A stretch of DNA of 64,000 nt from Mycolicibacterium rhodesiae (GTDB lineage Bacteria > Actinomycetota > Actinomycetes > Mycobacteriales > Mycobacteriaceae). How positions within the stretch are numbered: the stretch's first letter is position 1; each line of letters starts with the position of its first letter. The stretch is taken from NCBI RefSeq assembly GCF_002086695.1, contig NZ_MVIH01000002.1, positions 558,001 through 622,000 of the forward strand, in the 5' to 3' direction. Of the stretch, positions 55,896-64,000 are shown one piece after another. The position numbers and the translations under genes are program-made. Under the pieces are notes generated by a model. It did no database searches. It was not told where the DNA came from and saw only the letters and a program-made list of their open reading frames with translations.

Positions 55896-57665
55896 GTGGA
55901 TGCCCAAGCGCAGGTTTCGCAGCTGAGTCGCGAACGACGTGACGCGCTGGCCCGGCGCATCCGGTCCCGAATGGCCCAATCCGATGGAGCGTCCGTCGAT
56001 CACGATGTCAGTGTCGTGGGTGGCGGCGCTGCGGCACTGACACTGGCTCTGGAACTCCGCCGGGCGCGGCCGACCACCCGAGTCCAGGTGATCGAACCGC
56101 GCGTGCACCCGGTCCCGGAAATGACCCACACGGTGGGGGAGTCGACCGTCGAGGTATCGGCTCATTACCTGCGCGACCGCCTCGGCCTCGGCGACCACCT
56201 GAGCACCGCGCAGATCCGCAAGATGGGGTTGCGGATGTTCTTCTCCGTCGATCGCAACACCGACGTCGCCCAGCGGATGGAGCTCGGCAGTTCGTCGTTC
56301 GTGCCGCAGGTGACCTACCAGATCGACCGCGGGCGACTGGAGAACGAACTCAGCCGGCGCTGCCTGGCTGAGGGTGTCGAGATCACCCACGGCCGGGTCA
56401 GTGCGGTGGAACTGAGTCAGGGCCAGGGTCCGCACACCATTTCGGTCCAGGACGGCGAGTCCGTCACCCGGACCACGGCACGGTGGGTGGTCGACGCATC
56501 GGGACGCAACCGATTCCTGCCCCGCCACTTGAACATCCGGCGGGCCAACGCACACGACTGCAACGCCGTATGGTTCCGCGTCGCAACGGAAATCGACGTC
56601 GGGCGGTGGAGTGACGACCCGGACTGGCAGGGCCGCCTGGTCGAAGGTGACCGCGCGCTGTCCACCAATCACCTGATGGGAGAGGGCTATTGGGTCTGGC
56701 TGATCCGTCTCGCGTCCGGCGCCACCAGCGTCGGCATCGTCGCCGACCCGGCCTACCATCCGTTCGACTCCTTCAACACGCTCGCCAAGGCCACCGCATG
56801 GCTGCGCGAACGTGAGCCCCAGTGTGCCGCCGTGGTCGACGCACATGCGAGTGACATCAAAGACTTCCGGGTCATGAAGAAGTACAGCCACGGCGCGGCG
56901 CAGGTGTACGACGGAACCGCGCGCTGGTGCCTGACCGGCGATGCGGGCATCTTCCTCGACCCGCTGTACTCGTCGGGGCTGGATCTCGTCGCGATCGGCA
57001 ACGGTCTGATCACCGACATGATCACCCGCGAACTCGACGGTGACGACGTCGTCGCACGCGCCCAGATCAGCGACACCCTCTTTCGCTCACTCACCGAGAT
57101 GTGGCTTGCGGTCTACCAGGACCAGTACTCGCTGATGGGTGTGCCGAGTGTGATGTCGGCGAAGATCATCTGGGACGTCGCCTTCTACTGGGGGTTCATC
57201 GGGCTGTTGTACGTCAACGGCCGGTACGTGAGTCTCGCCGACGATCCGGGCTTTGTTCCTCATCTCGACGGACTCATCGCCCTGAGCAATCGCGTGCAGA
57301 AGTTCTTCCGTGAGTGGGCTGCGGTCGAAACCGGCACTCCCGCGGTGTCGTTCGTCGACCTGTACGCACCGCTTAACTTCATGGTGACCTTGCACAAAGC
57401 GATGATGGGCCCGAGCGAGAACTTCGACGAGCAGTTCGACGCCAACGCCGACATGCTGCGCCGACTGGCCGGACAGCTGGTCGAGACGGTCCTCGCCGAG
57501 AAGTCGGCGATGTTCGGCGACGACGACGTCATGCACCAGGTGCAGGTGTGGCAACGCGATCCGCTGCTGCACGAGCTGCGGTCCGCCTACCGCAGGCAGC
57601 AGGAACACGACCCCCTCAGCAGCGACTGGATCGTCAGTACCTCGCCCGCGCTTCAGACGAGCTGA
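55896..57665 (+). CDS. Flavin-dependent halogenase-like protein
   Basis: A 589-residue flavoprotein. Visible features: dinucleotide motif VVGGGAAALTLALELR (about 40-55), HTVGESTVE (80-85), a Lys at 109 in QIRKMGLRMFF at the spacing of the catalytic Lys of FAD halogenases, and WVWLIRL (W266, W268) in place of WxWxIP. The Pro-to-Arg change is atypical, so hydroxylation instead of halogenation is possible. The N-terminal LSRERRDALARRIRSR helix resembles linkers on NRPS/PKS proteins. GTG at 55896 follows GAGGGAGG. The PKS starts 2 bp later. Confidence 0.75.
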   Translation: MDAQAQVSQLSRERRDALARRIRSRMAQSDGASVDHDVSVVGGGAAALTLALELRRARPTTRVQVIEPRVHPVPEMTHTVGESTVEVSAHYLRDRLGLGDHLSTAQIRKMGLRMFFSVDRNTDVAQRMELGSSSFVPQVTYQIDRGRLENELSRRCLAEGVEITHGRVSAVELSQGQGPHTISVQDGESVTRTTARWVVDASGRNRFLPRHLNIRRANAHDCNAVWFRVATEIDVGRWSDDPDWQGRLVEGDRALSTNHLMGEGYWVWLIRLASGATSVGIVADPAYHPFDSFNTLAKATAWLREREPQCAAVVDAHASDIKDFRVMKKYSHGAAQVYDGTARWCLTGDAGIFLDPLYSSGLDLVAIGNGLITDMITRELDGDDVVARAQISDTLFRSLTEMWLAVYQDQYSLMGVPSVMSAKIIWDVAFYWGFIGLLYVNGRYVSLADDPGFVPHLDGLIALSNRVQKFFREWAAVETGTPAVSFVDLYAPLNFMVTLHKAMMGPSENFDEQFDANADMLRRLAGQLVETVLAEKSAMFGDDDVMHQVQVWQRDPLLHELRSAYRRQQEHDPLSSDWIVSTSPALQTS

Positions 57666-57667
57666 CC

Positions 57668-60600
57668 GTGACCATGCTCAGTGATTACAGTGGCCGCGAG
57701 CCGCTGGCCATCGTCGGTATCGGCTGCCGCCTGCCCGGCGGGTCCGATTCGGTGGACAGTCTGTGGAACCTGCTCTGCAGCGAAACCGACGCGACCTGTG
57801 TCGTTCCCGAGTCGCGCTGGAACGCCGACCGCTATCACGACCCCAATCCGGCCAAGGTCGGCAAGATCGTCACTCGCCGCGGCGGGTTCCTCAGCGAGAT
57901 CGACCAATTCGATCCCCAGTTCTTCGGGATCTCGCCGCGTGAGGCGCACTCACTCGATCCGCAGCAGCGGCTGCTCCTGCATGTCACGTGGGAGGCGCTG
58001 GAGGACGGCGGACTTCCCGCCGACAGCCTCGCCGGGAGCGATGTCGGGGTCTTCATCGGCGGCTTCACCCTCGACTATCAGCTGCTGCAGAACCAGGGCC
58101 GTACCAGTCGCTACCGGTTCAAGGCGCATTCGGCCACCGGGATGATGATGACGATGCTGGCCAACCGGCTGTCACACGCATTCGACTTCCGCGGCCCCAG
58201 CGTCACGGTCGACACCGCCTGTTCGGGTTCGCTGGTCGCCGTCCACCTTGCCGCGCAAAGCATCTGGAACGGGGAGTGCACTGTCGCGTTGGCCGGCGGG
58301 GTCAACATCATGGGCGGGCCCAACACGGCGATCGCGGAGTCCAAGAGCGGATTTCTCAGTCCAGAAGGACGTTCGAAAGCCTTCAGTGACTCCGCCGATG
58401 GTTACGCCCGCGGCGAAGGTGGCGCCATCGTCGTCATCAAACCGCTGCGCCAAGCGCTCGACGACGGCGACGACATCTATGCCCAAATCCTCGGCACCGC
58501 AGTGTCGCAGGACGGTCACACCGACGGCATCACCGTTCCGCGTCAGGAGGCTCAGGAAGCCGCCATCAGGACGGCCATGGAGCGAGCAGGCGTCGCGGCC
58601 CACGACATCGGATATGTCGAGGCGCATGGAACCGGCACGCCCGTCGGCGATCCGATCGAGATGCGCGCCCTGGCCAGTGCGCTGACCGCGGACCGACCGC
58701 CGTCCGATCCGCTGCTGATCGGGTCGATCAAGACCAACATCGGGCACCTCGAAGCCGGCGCCGGTGTCGCCGGGCTGATCAAGGCCGCGCTGGTGGCCAA
58801 GCACGGCTACATTCCGGCCAACCTGCATCTGAACGAGCCCACCCGCCACGTCTCCCTGACGGAACTCAAGATCGACGTGCCCGCAACCGGCCGGCCGTTC
58901 CCCGCCGACAAGCGACGGCTCGTCGGCGTCAACTCGTTCGGCTTCGGCGGTACCAATGCCCACGTGGTGCTCGCGGAGCCACCCGCCACCGCCGCACCCG
59001 CCCCCGAATCGCGCGAACCGCAAATGCCTGCGGTGCTTCCGATCTCGGCGCGCAGCGAGGAGGCACTGGCTGCGGTAGCCGACCGGCTCGCCGGACATCT
59101 CGACGCGAACCCGGACCTGGCACTGCCGGATCTTCAGTACACGCTGGGTATGCGCCGCTCACATCTGAACCACCGGCATGTCGTCATCGCAGAGAGCACA
59201 GATGATGCACGGCAACAACTTCGGCTCCTAGCCGACGGTGGTCCGATCTCGGGACGCACCGCCGGCACCGCGCCCAAACTCGCCTTCGTGTGTACGGGGA
59301 TGGGCCCGCAGTGGTGGCGGATGTGCCGAGGACTTCTCGACGTCCTTCCCGCCTTCACCGACAGCATCCTGCGCAGCGATCGCGAACTTGCGCAGTACAC
59401 CGGGTGGTCGCTGGTCGACGAACTGCGACGTGATGAGACGAGCTCACGGATGTCCGAGACCGAGGTGGCTCAGCCGGCCAACTTCGCCGTCCAGATCGCT
59501 CTGGCCGAACAGCTGGCGCAGTACGGAATCCGTCCGGATGCCGTAGTCGGGCACAGTGCAGGCGAAGTCGCCGCCCATCACCTCGCGGGGCTGCTCACCT
59601 TCGAGCAGGCGGTTGAGGTCGTCTACCACCGGAGCCGTCTCCAGCAGCGCACCAGTGGGCAGGGCCGGATGCTCGCCGTCGGCACGGACGCCGACTCGCT
59701 GATCCGGGTGATGGACCCGCAGTTGCAGGCAGCATTCGGCAGGCAGATCTCGATAGCGGCGATCAACAGCCCGTCGGCGGTCACCGTTGCCGGGGACGCG
59801 GACGTCCTCGCCGCGTTGGCTCCGCAGTTGGATGAGCTCGGCATCTTCAACCGGTATCTCACCGGAAAGGTGCCGTACCACACGCATTTCATGGATGCGA
59901 TCAAGGACGACCTGCTCGGCGCGCTCGACGGGATGTCGTCGAAGGACGCCACCATGCCGCTGTATTCGACAGTCACCGGCGAGCGGTTGGACGGCTATCA
60001 GGCCGGCGCAGCGTACTGGTGGCAGAACACGCGGGCGACCGTGCTCTTCGAGCCTGCGATCCGGCGAATGGTGGAGGACGGGTACACCCACTTCGTCGAG
60101 CTGGGCCCGCACCCGGCACTGGCTGGGTCGATCGTGGAAACCGCAGGCCAGCAGAGAGTCTCGGTGGCCGCGGTCCAGCGGCGCGACCACGACGACGTCC
60201 GCACCCTCCTCAATTGTGTTGGCACGCTGCACTGCAACGGACACGATGTGGCGTGGGGCGCACTTCAGCACCGTGCGGACGCCCGCCCGGTGAAGCTGCC
60301 GAGTTATCCATGGCAGACCAAACGCTTCTGGAATGAGACTCGGGAAGCCACCGAAGCCCTGTTCTACAAGCCAGTGCATCCCCTTCTCGGCCAGCAGGTC
60401 AGCGCCCTGCACCCCACCTGGGAAGCAGAACTGAGCACCGTGTTCAACCCCTTCATCGCCGACCATCGGGTGCAGGGCAGTGTGGTCGTGCCGGGTGCGG
60501 TCTACGTGGAGATGGGTATGGCGGTGGCGCACGCCGTCTACGGCTCGAACTTCAGCGTCGACAATGTGGTGCTGCATCGTGCGGTGATCCTCGACGACAC

Positions 60601-63166
60601 CTGCGATCCGATCCTGCGGACCACCCTCAACGAGGACGACGGCACACTGGAATTCGCGTCGTTCACCGCGACTGCCGACGGCGAGCCGAAGTGGGCCGTC
60701 ACCGCCACCGCCGAACTCAACGTTCTGCCACCCGCACCCAAGCCGCCGCGCGCGTCAGACAGCGCCGAGGCGGTCGTCTCGGTCAGCGGCGACGACTTCT
60801 ACCGGCGCACCGAGTCCATCGGGTTCGATTACGGCGACTCCTTCCGGACCGTCCGGAAGGTCACCGCGGGGGAGGACTGGGCCGTCGCCGACATCGCGGT
60901 ACCTGACTCGATCGCCGATGAGGTAGCCAGATTCCACTTCCACCCGGCACTCATCGACGGGGCGTTCCAGGCGTTGTTCGGCGCCCCGTTCCTCGGACAG
61001 GACGAGAACGAGGATCCGTTCCTGCCGACCCGGATTCGGCATTGTGCCGTCTACGGCGCACCCGTGCCCCAGATGGCGGTTCACGTTCACGTGGTGTCGG
61101 CGACGAGGTCGCACGTGGAGAGCGACATCACGATCACCGACCCGACCGGTACGCCGCTCGCGGTCATCACCGGGTTCGTGGTCCAGTCGCTGAGCGAGTC
61201 ATCGCGGATGTCGCCCGACCGTATCGACAAGGGAGTCCTGCAGATTCAGTGGCAGCCGATGGAGGTCCATCCGGCCGAGGAGGGGATCGGCGCCGCCGAC
61301 CCGGCGTCGTGGCTGCTGCTCACCGATGGCACCGGAGTCGGTACGGCAATCGCCCAGGAGATGTGTCGCCGGGGCCACCGCGTCCGCGTAGTCGGCCACG
61401 ACGGCCGAGCTGAACTCGCTGCGATAGATTTCGCCGCACTGTTCGACGACGATCTCCGCGGGATCATCGACTGCTGGCCGCTGGACATCACGGACTCCTG
61501 TTCAGTCGAGGACCAACAACAGCTCGGTGTGCTCACCGCGTTGCGGCTCGCGAAAGCCCTTGCCCGACAGGACACCTCGGACCAGCTTCGCCTGCACCTG
61601 GTCACCGCGAACGCCCAACCCGCACCGGGAACCGAACTCCGCGGTGTCGACCAGGCCGCGGTGTGGGGTCTCGGTCGCGTCATCGGCCACCAAGAGTTGC
61701 CGGAACACTGGGGCGGACTCATCGACATCGACGCCGCCGACGACCACGCCCGGACCGCAGCCCGCGTGTGCGAACACGTTCTCAACGGCGGGCCCGAAGA
61801 CCAGATCGCCATCCGCGGTGAGATGACCTACGTGCCGCGTCTGCGGCCGTGCGATCAGCTGACGAGGCCGTTTCCCACCAAACTCAGCCCGGACGCGACC
61901 TATGTCGTCACCGGCGGCGCCGGCGCTCTCGGCCGGGTGGTGGCCACGTATCTGGCGGAGCGGGGAGCGCGGCACATCGCGTTGTGGGGCCGCAGCGCCC
62001 TCCCTCCGAGAGAGAGCTGGTCCGGCCTCACCGAAGAGCATGCCCACTACGAGACCGTCAAGACGATCGTCGACATCGAACGCCGCGGCGTCCACATCAG
62101 CACGGCGAGCATCGACGTCGCCGAGCGCGATCAGGTGGCGGCATGGTTGCGCGACCACACCCGCGCCGGCGGACAGCCCGTGCGCGGAATCGTCCACGCC
62201 GCAGGATCGGTCAACGATCAGCTGCTGGTGAACATCAGCGAAGATGACTTCACCGCGGTGATGGCGGCCAAGGTCACCGGTGCCCGCGTGCTGCACGACG
62301 CCCTGGAAGACCACGAGCTCGAGTTCTTCGTGATGTTCGGCTCTGCCGGATCGACGATCGCCTCGCCGGGGCAGGGCAACTATGCAGCCGCCAATGCCTT
62401 CCTCGACGCATTCGCGCACTATCGGCGGGAGCAGGGCTTGCCGGCACTCACGATCGGCTGGGGCCCCTGGTCGGTGGGGATGGTGGAAGAGCTCAACCTC
62501 GAAAAGCTCTACGCTGCGCGGGGCATCGAACTCATCACCCCCGCGGTGGGCGCCCTGGTCCTCGACCGGCTCATCAACCAGCAACCGCCCGATGTGGTCG
62601 CCATCAGCGCCGACTGGGGCCGGGCCCGCCACGCCGGGCTCGGCAGCCGCCTGCCGATGATGTTCGCCGAACTCGGGACCTCCGAGACAGTGCCCGGCGC
62701 AGCCGAATCCGACGGTTCGATACTCATGATGCTCGCGACGACTCCCGAAGCTGACCGGCCTGCTGTCATCGCTGACCGGCTGCGGCATCTCGTGGCAGCC
62801 GTCTTCGACTGTGCCATAGATGATTTCGAGCCGGATGACATGCTCGAGGACATTGGTCTGGATTCCATGATGGCGATGGAGTTCCGAGTGCGGATCAACA
62901 TGACCTTCTCAATCGACCTGCCGGTGCTCGAGATACTTCGCGGCGTGAGCGTGAACTCGCTGGCCGACCGGGTACTGGCCGAGTTGCACTTCATCCATGG
63001 GGAAGTCGCCACGGCGACCGCCGAACCGACAGAGCCGACCGAGGCGGCGGATCTCGGCGACGAGCTGGACCAGCTGATGGCCGAGATGTCCGACGCGGAA
63101 CTGCAGGAACTCCTGGCACAGTTGGCGGACGAGCCCGAATCGGGTGCCGGAGAGGCTATCTCATGA
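57668..63166 (+). CDS. Single-module type I polyketide synthase (KS-AT-DH-KR-ACP)
   Basis: An 1832-residue PKS. KS: residues about 10-440, DTACSGSL with Cys 185, EAHGTGTPVGDP and GSIKTNIGHLEAGAG. AT: about 545-860, GHSAG with Ser 630 and YHTHFMD at the specificity loop, neither HAFH nor YASH. DH: about 910-1200, His 933 in DHRVQG and Asp 1097 in LIDGAFQ. KR: about 1410-1650, GGAGALGR, Tyr 1572 in GNYAAAN. ACP: Ser 1733 in GLDSMM. No ER or thioesterase. An acidic C-terminal helix may dock a partner. The architecture equals that of iterative 6-methylsalicylate-type synthases. It overlaps the ABC ATPase by ATGA. Confidence 0.93.
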   Translation: MTMLSDYSGREPLAIVGIGCRLPGGSDSVDSLWNLLCSETDATCVVPESRWNADRYHDPNPAKVGKIVTRRGGFLSEIDQFDPQFFGISPREAHSLDPQQRLLLHVTWEALEDGGLPADSLAGSDVGVFIGGFTLDYQLLQNQGRTSRYRFKAHSATGMMMTMLANRLSHAFDFRGPSVTVDTACSGSLVAVHLAAQSIWNGECTVALAGGVNIMGGPNTAIAESKSGFLSPEGRSKAFSDSADGYARGEGGAIVVIKPLRQALDDGDDIYAQILGTAVSQDGHTDGITVPRQEAQEAAIRTAMERAGVAAHDIGYVEAHGTGTPVGDPIEMRALASALTADRPPSDPLLIGSIKTNIGHLEAGAGVAGLIKAALVAKHGYIPANLHLNEPTRHVSLTELKIDVPATGRPFPADKRRLVGVNSFGFGGTNAHVVLAEPPATAAPAPESREPQMPAVLPISARSEEALAAVADRLAGHLDANPDLALPDLQYTLGMRRSHLNHRHVVIAESTDDARQQLRLLADGGPISGRTAGTAPKLAFVCTGMGPQWWRMCRGLLDVLPAFTDSILRSDRELAQYTGWSLVDELRRDETSSRMSETEVAQPANFAVQIALAEQLAQYGIRPDAVVGHSAGEVAAHHLAGLLTFEQAVEVVYHRSRLQQRTSGQGRMLAVGTDADSLIRVMDPQLQAAFGRQISIAAINSPSAVTVAGDADVLAALAPQLDELGIFNRYLTGKVPYHTHFMDAIKDDLLGALDGMSSKDATMPLYSTVTGERLDGYQAGAAYWWQNTRATVLFEPAIRRMVEDGYTHFVELGPHPALAGSIVETAGQQRVSVAAVQRRDHDDVRTLLNCVGTLHCNGHDVAWGALQHRADARPVKLPSYPWQTKRFWNETREATEALFYKPVHPLLGQQVSALHPTWEAELSTVFNPFIADHRVQGSVVVPGAVYVEMGMAVAHAVYGSNFSVDNVVLHRAVILDDTCDPILRTTLNEDDGTLEFASFTATADGEPKWAVTATAELNVLPPAPKPPRASDSAEAVVSVSGDDFYRRTESIGFDYGDSFRTVRKVTAGEDWAVADIAVPDSIADEVARFHFHPALIDGAFQALFGAPFLGQDENEDPFLPTRIRHCAVYGAPVPQMAVHVHVVSATRSHVESDITITDPTGTPLAVITGFVVQSLSESSRMSPDRIDKGVLQIQWQPMEVHPAEEGIGAADPASWLLLTDGTGVGTAIAQEMCRRGHRVRVVGHDGRAELAAIDFAALFDDDLRGIIDCWPLDITDSCSVEDQQQLGVLTALRLAKALARQDTSDQLRLHLVTANAQPAPGTELRGVDQAAVWGLGRVIGHQELPEHWGGLIDIDAADDHARTAARVCEHVLNGGPEDQIAIRGEMTYVPRLRPCDQLTRPFPTKLSPDATYVVTGGAGALGRVVATYLAERGARHIALWGRSALPPRESWSGLTEEHAHYETVKTIVDIERRGVHISTASIDVAERDQVAAWLRDHTRAGGQPVRGIVHAAGSVNDQLLVNISEDDFTAVMAAKVTGARVLHDALEDHELEFFVMFGSAGSTIASPGQGNYAAANAFLDAFAHYRREQGLPALTIGWGPWSVGMVEELNLEKLYAARGIELITPAVGALVLDRLINQQPPDVVAISADWGRARHAGLGSRLPMMFAELGTSETVPGAAESDGSILMMLATTPEADRPAVIADRLRHLVAAVFDCAIDDFEPDDMLEDIGLDSMMAMEFRVRINMTFSIDLPVLEILRGVSVNSLADRVLAELHFIHGEVATATAEPTEPTEAADLGDELDQLMAEMSDAELQELLAQLADEPESGAGEAIS

Positions 63167-64000
63167 CCGCCGGATCGGCGGTGCAGGTCGAGGGACTGTC
63201 CAAGTCCTATGGGCGGCTGCAGGCGGTTCGCGATCTCGATCTCGAGGTCGGCTACGGCGAGATCTTCGCGATCCTCGGGCCCAACGGGGCGGGCAAGTCC
63301 ACGACCATCGAGATTCTGGAAGGGCACCGCAAACGCGACTCCGGGCGGGTCCAGGTGCTCGGCGAAGATCCGGCAGAAGCGGGACGCAGTTGGCGCGCCA
63401 GAATCGGCATCGTCTTGCAGGAGACCAGCGACTTCGGGGTTCTCACGGTGCTGGAAACCGTGCGGATGTTCGCGAAATGCTACGGCGAGGCGCGGGCCAG
63501 GGTCCCCGAGGAGCTGCTCGAACTGGTCGGCTTGGCGTCCAGCGCCGGCTCGCGGGTCCGGACTCTGTCGGGAGGGCAGCGTCGCCGCCTCGACGTCGCG
63601 CTGGGCATCATCGCCCAACCGGAACTTCTCTTTCTCGACGAGCCCACCACCGGATTCGATCCGGAAGCGCGGCGACAGTTCTGGGACTTGATCAGGCTCC
63701 TGGCCAGCGACGGCACGACGATCGTTCTGACTACCCACTATCTGGAAGAGGCTGCCGCACTGGCAGATCGGGTGGCCGTGGTCGCCGGTGGCCGGGTGGC
63801 GGCCGTCGATTCGCCCGCGCGGCTGACCGCGCACGTCAACACGGCGGCGACGGTGCAGTGGATGGACGGCGACCAGCTGCGGGTGCAGCACACCGACCAT
63901 CCGACCGAGTTCATCAGGCAACAGTCCGCCGATGGCACCGAACTGGCCCAGCTCACCGTCACCCGGCCCACCCTCGAGGATGCCTACCTGCAACTGATCG
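63163..64000 (+). CDS. ABC transporter ATP-binding protein, DrrA/CcmA type (cut by window end)
   Basis: At least 279 residues, no stop before the window ends. Walker A GPNGAGKST, Q-loop IGIVLQE, signature LSGGQRRRLDVALG, Walker B LLFLDEPTTGFDP, and the switch His in TTHYLEEAAALADRV. The C-terminal extension after residue 210 resembles DrrA-type drug exporters. The start overlaps the PKS stop (ATGA at 63163), so it belongs to the same operon and probably exports the product. A permease gene should follow outside the window. Confidence 0.9.
   Translation, partial: MTAGSAVQVEGLSKSYGRLQAVRDLDLEVGYGEIFAILGPNGAGKSTTIEILEGHRKRDSGRVQVLGEDPAEAGRSWRARIGIVLQETSDFGVLTVLETVRMFAKCYGEARARVPEELLELVGLASSAGSRVRTLSGGQRRRLDVALGIIAQPELLFLDEPTTGFDPEARRQFWDLIRLLASDGTTIVLTTHYLEEAAALADRVAVVAGGRVAAVDSPARLTAHVNTAATVQWMDGDQLRVQHTDHPTEFIRQQSADGTELAQLTVTRPTLEDAYLQLI

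Noticed and set aside
61502-62788. 428-codon minus-strand frame within the PKS
   Set aside because: Shadow of the KR/ACP region; the PKS domain motifs are unambiguous on the plus strand.

Overview
The window is high-GC actinobacterial chromosome, almost certainly from a rapidly growing Mycobacterium (Mycolicibacterium). The strongest evidence is a backbone that follows the M. tuberculosis Rv0042c-Rv0058 order: MarR regulator, GntR regulator, LLM oxidoreductase, alpha/beta hydrolase, ino1, PadR regulator, DUF1707 protein, DUF5318 protein, ponA1, GT87-like membrane protein, DJ-1/PfpI protein, rpsF-ssb-rpsR-rplI, and dnaB interrupted by an intein. Family assignments come from reading motifs in the translations; no database search was run.

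Layout. 0-5 kb: a MarR regulator, a three-gene minus-strand unit (GntR, fused binding protein-permease, ATPase) for polar amino acid uptake, and a divergent P450 behind a perfect 25-bp dyad. 5-22 kb: the conserved mycobacterial core listed above, with a secreted PhoX-type phosphatase added. 22-35 kb: accessory genes, namely hydrolases, a LysR/TehA-like exporter/universal stress protein group, an arylsulfatase, a PPOX protein, two paralogous secreted coiled-coil proteins with M15-like metallopeptidase signatures, an amidohydrolase and another stress protein. About 26.2-27.3 kb is gene-poor and looks eroded.

34.7-42.4 kb: a TetR regulator sits back to back with six closely spaced plus-strand genes: metallo-beta-lactamase-fold hydrolase, alpha/beta hydrolase, DUF3159-like membrane protein, lycopene-cyclase-like flavoprotein, DUF2236/latex-clearing-protein-like oxygenase and a second alpha/beta hydrolase. 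A TspO homologue faces them. Their shared promoter region carries two copies of one operator-like sequence. The gene content suggests isoprenoid or apocarotenoid chemistry (inference).

42.5-49.1 kb: glycerol use, with glpF-glpK-glpD on the minus strand and a divergent IclR regulator coupled to a second glycerol kinase that carries one in-frame amber codon. 49.1-53.3 kb: a second, atypical type II topoisomerase pair of the kind called TopoNM in M. smegmatis. 53.4-54.4 kb: an OhrR-like regulator and a DoxX-like protein.

54.4-64 kb: a probable biosynthetic locus. A flavin-dependent halogenase-like protein is followed 2 bp later by a single-module type I PKS (KS-AT-DH-KR-ACP) and, by ATGA overlap, a drug-export-type ABC ATPase that runs off the window. 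A divergent FAD amine-oxidase/desaturase-like gene lies beside it. This is the best candidate for an undescribed system. The second most distinctive element is the DnaB intein: Ala at position 1 and the Trp/Cys/Thr set of class 3 inteins, inserted between the Lys and Ser of the helicase Walker A loop.
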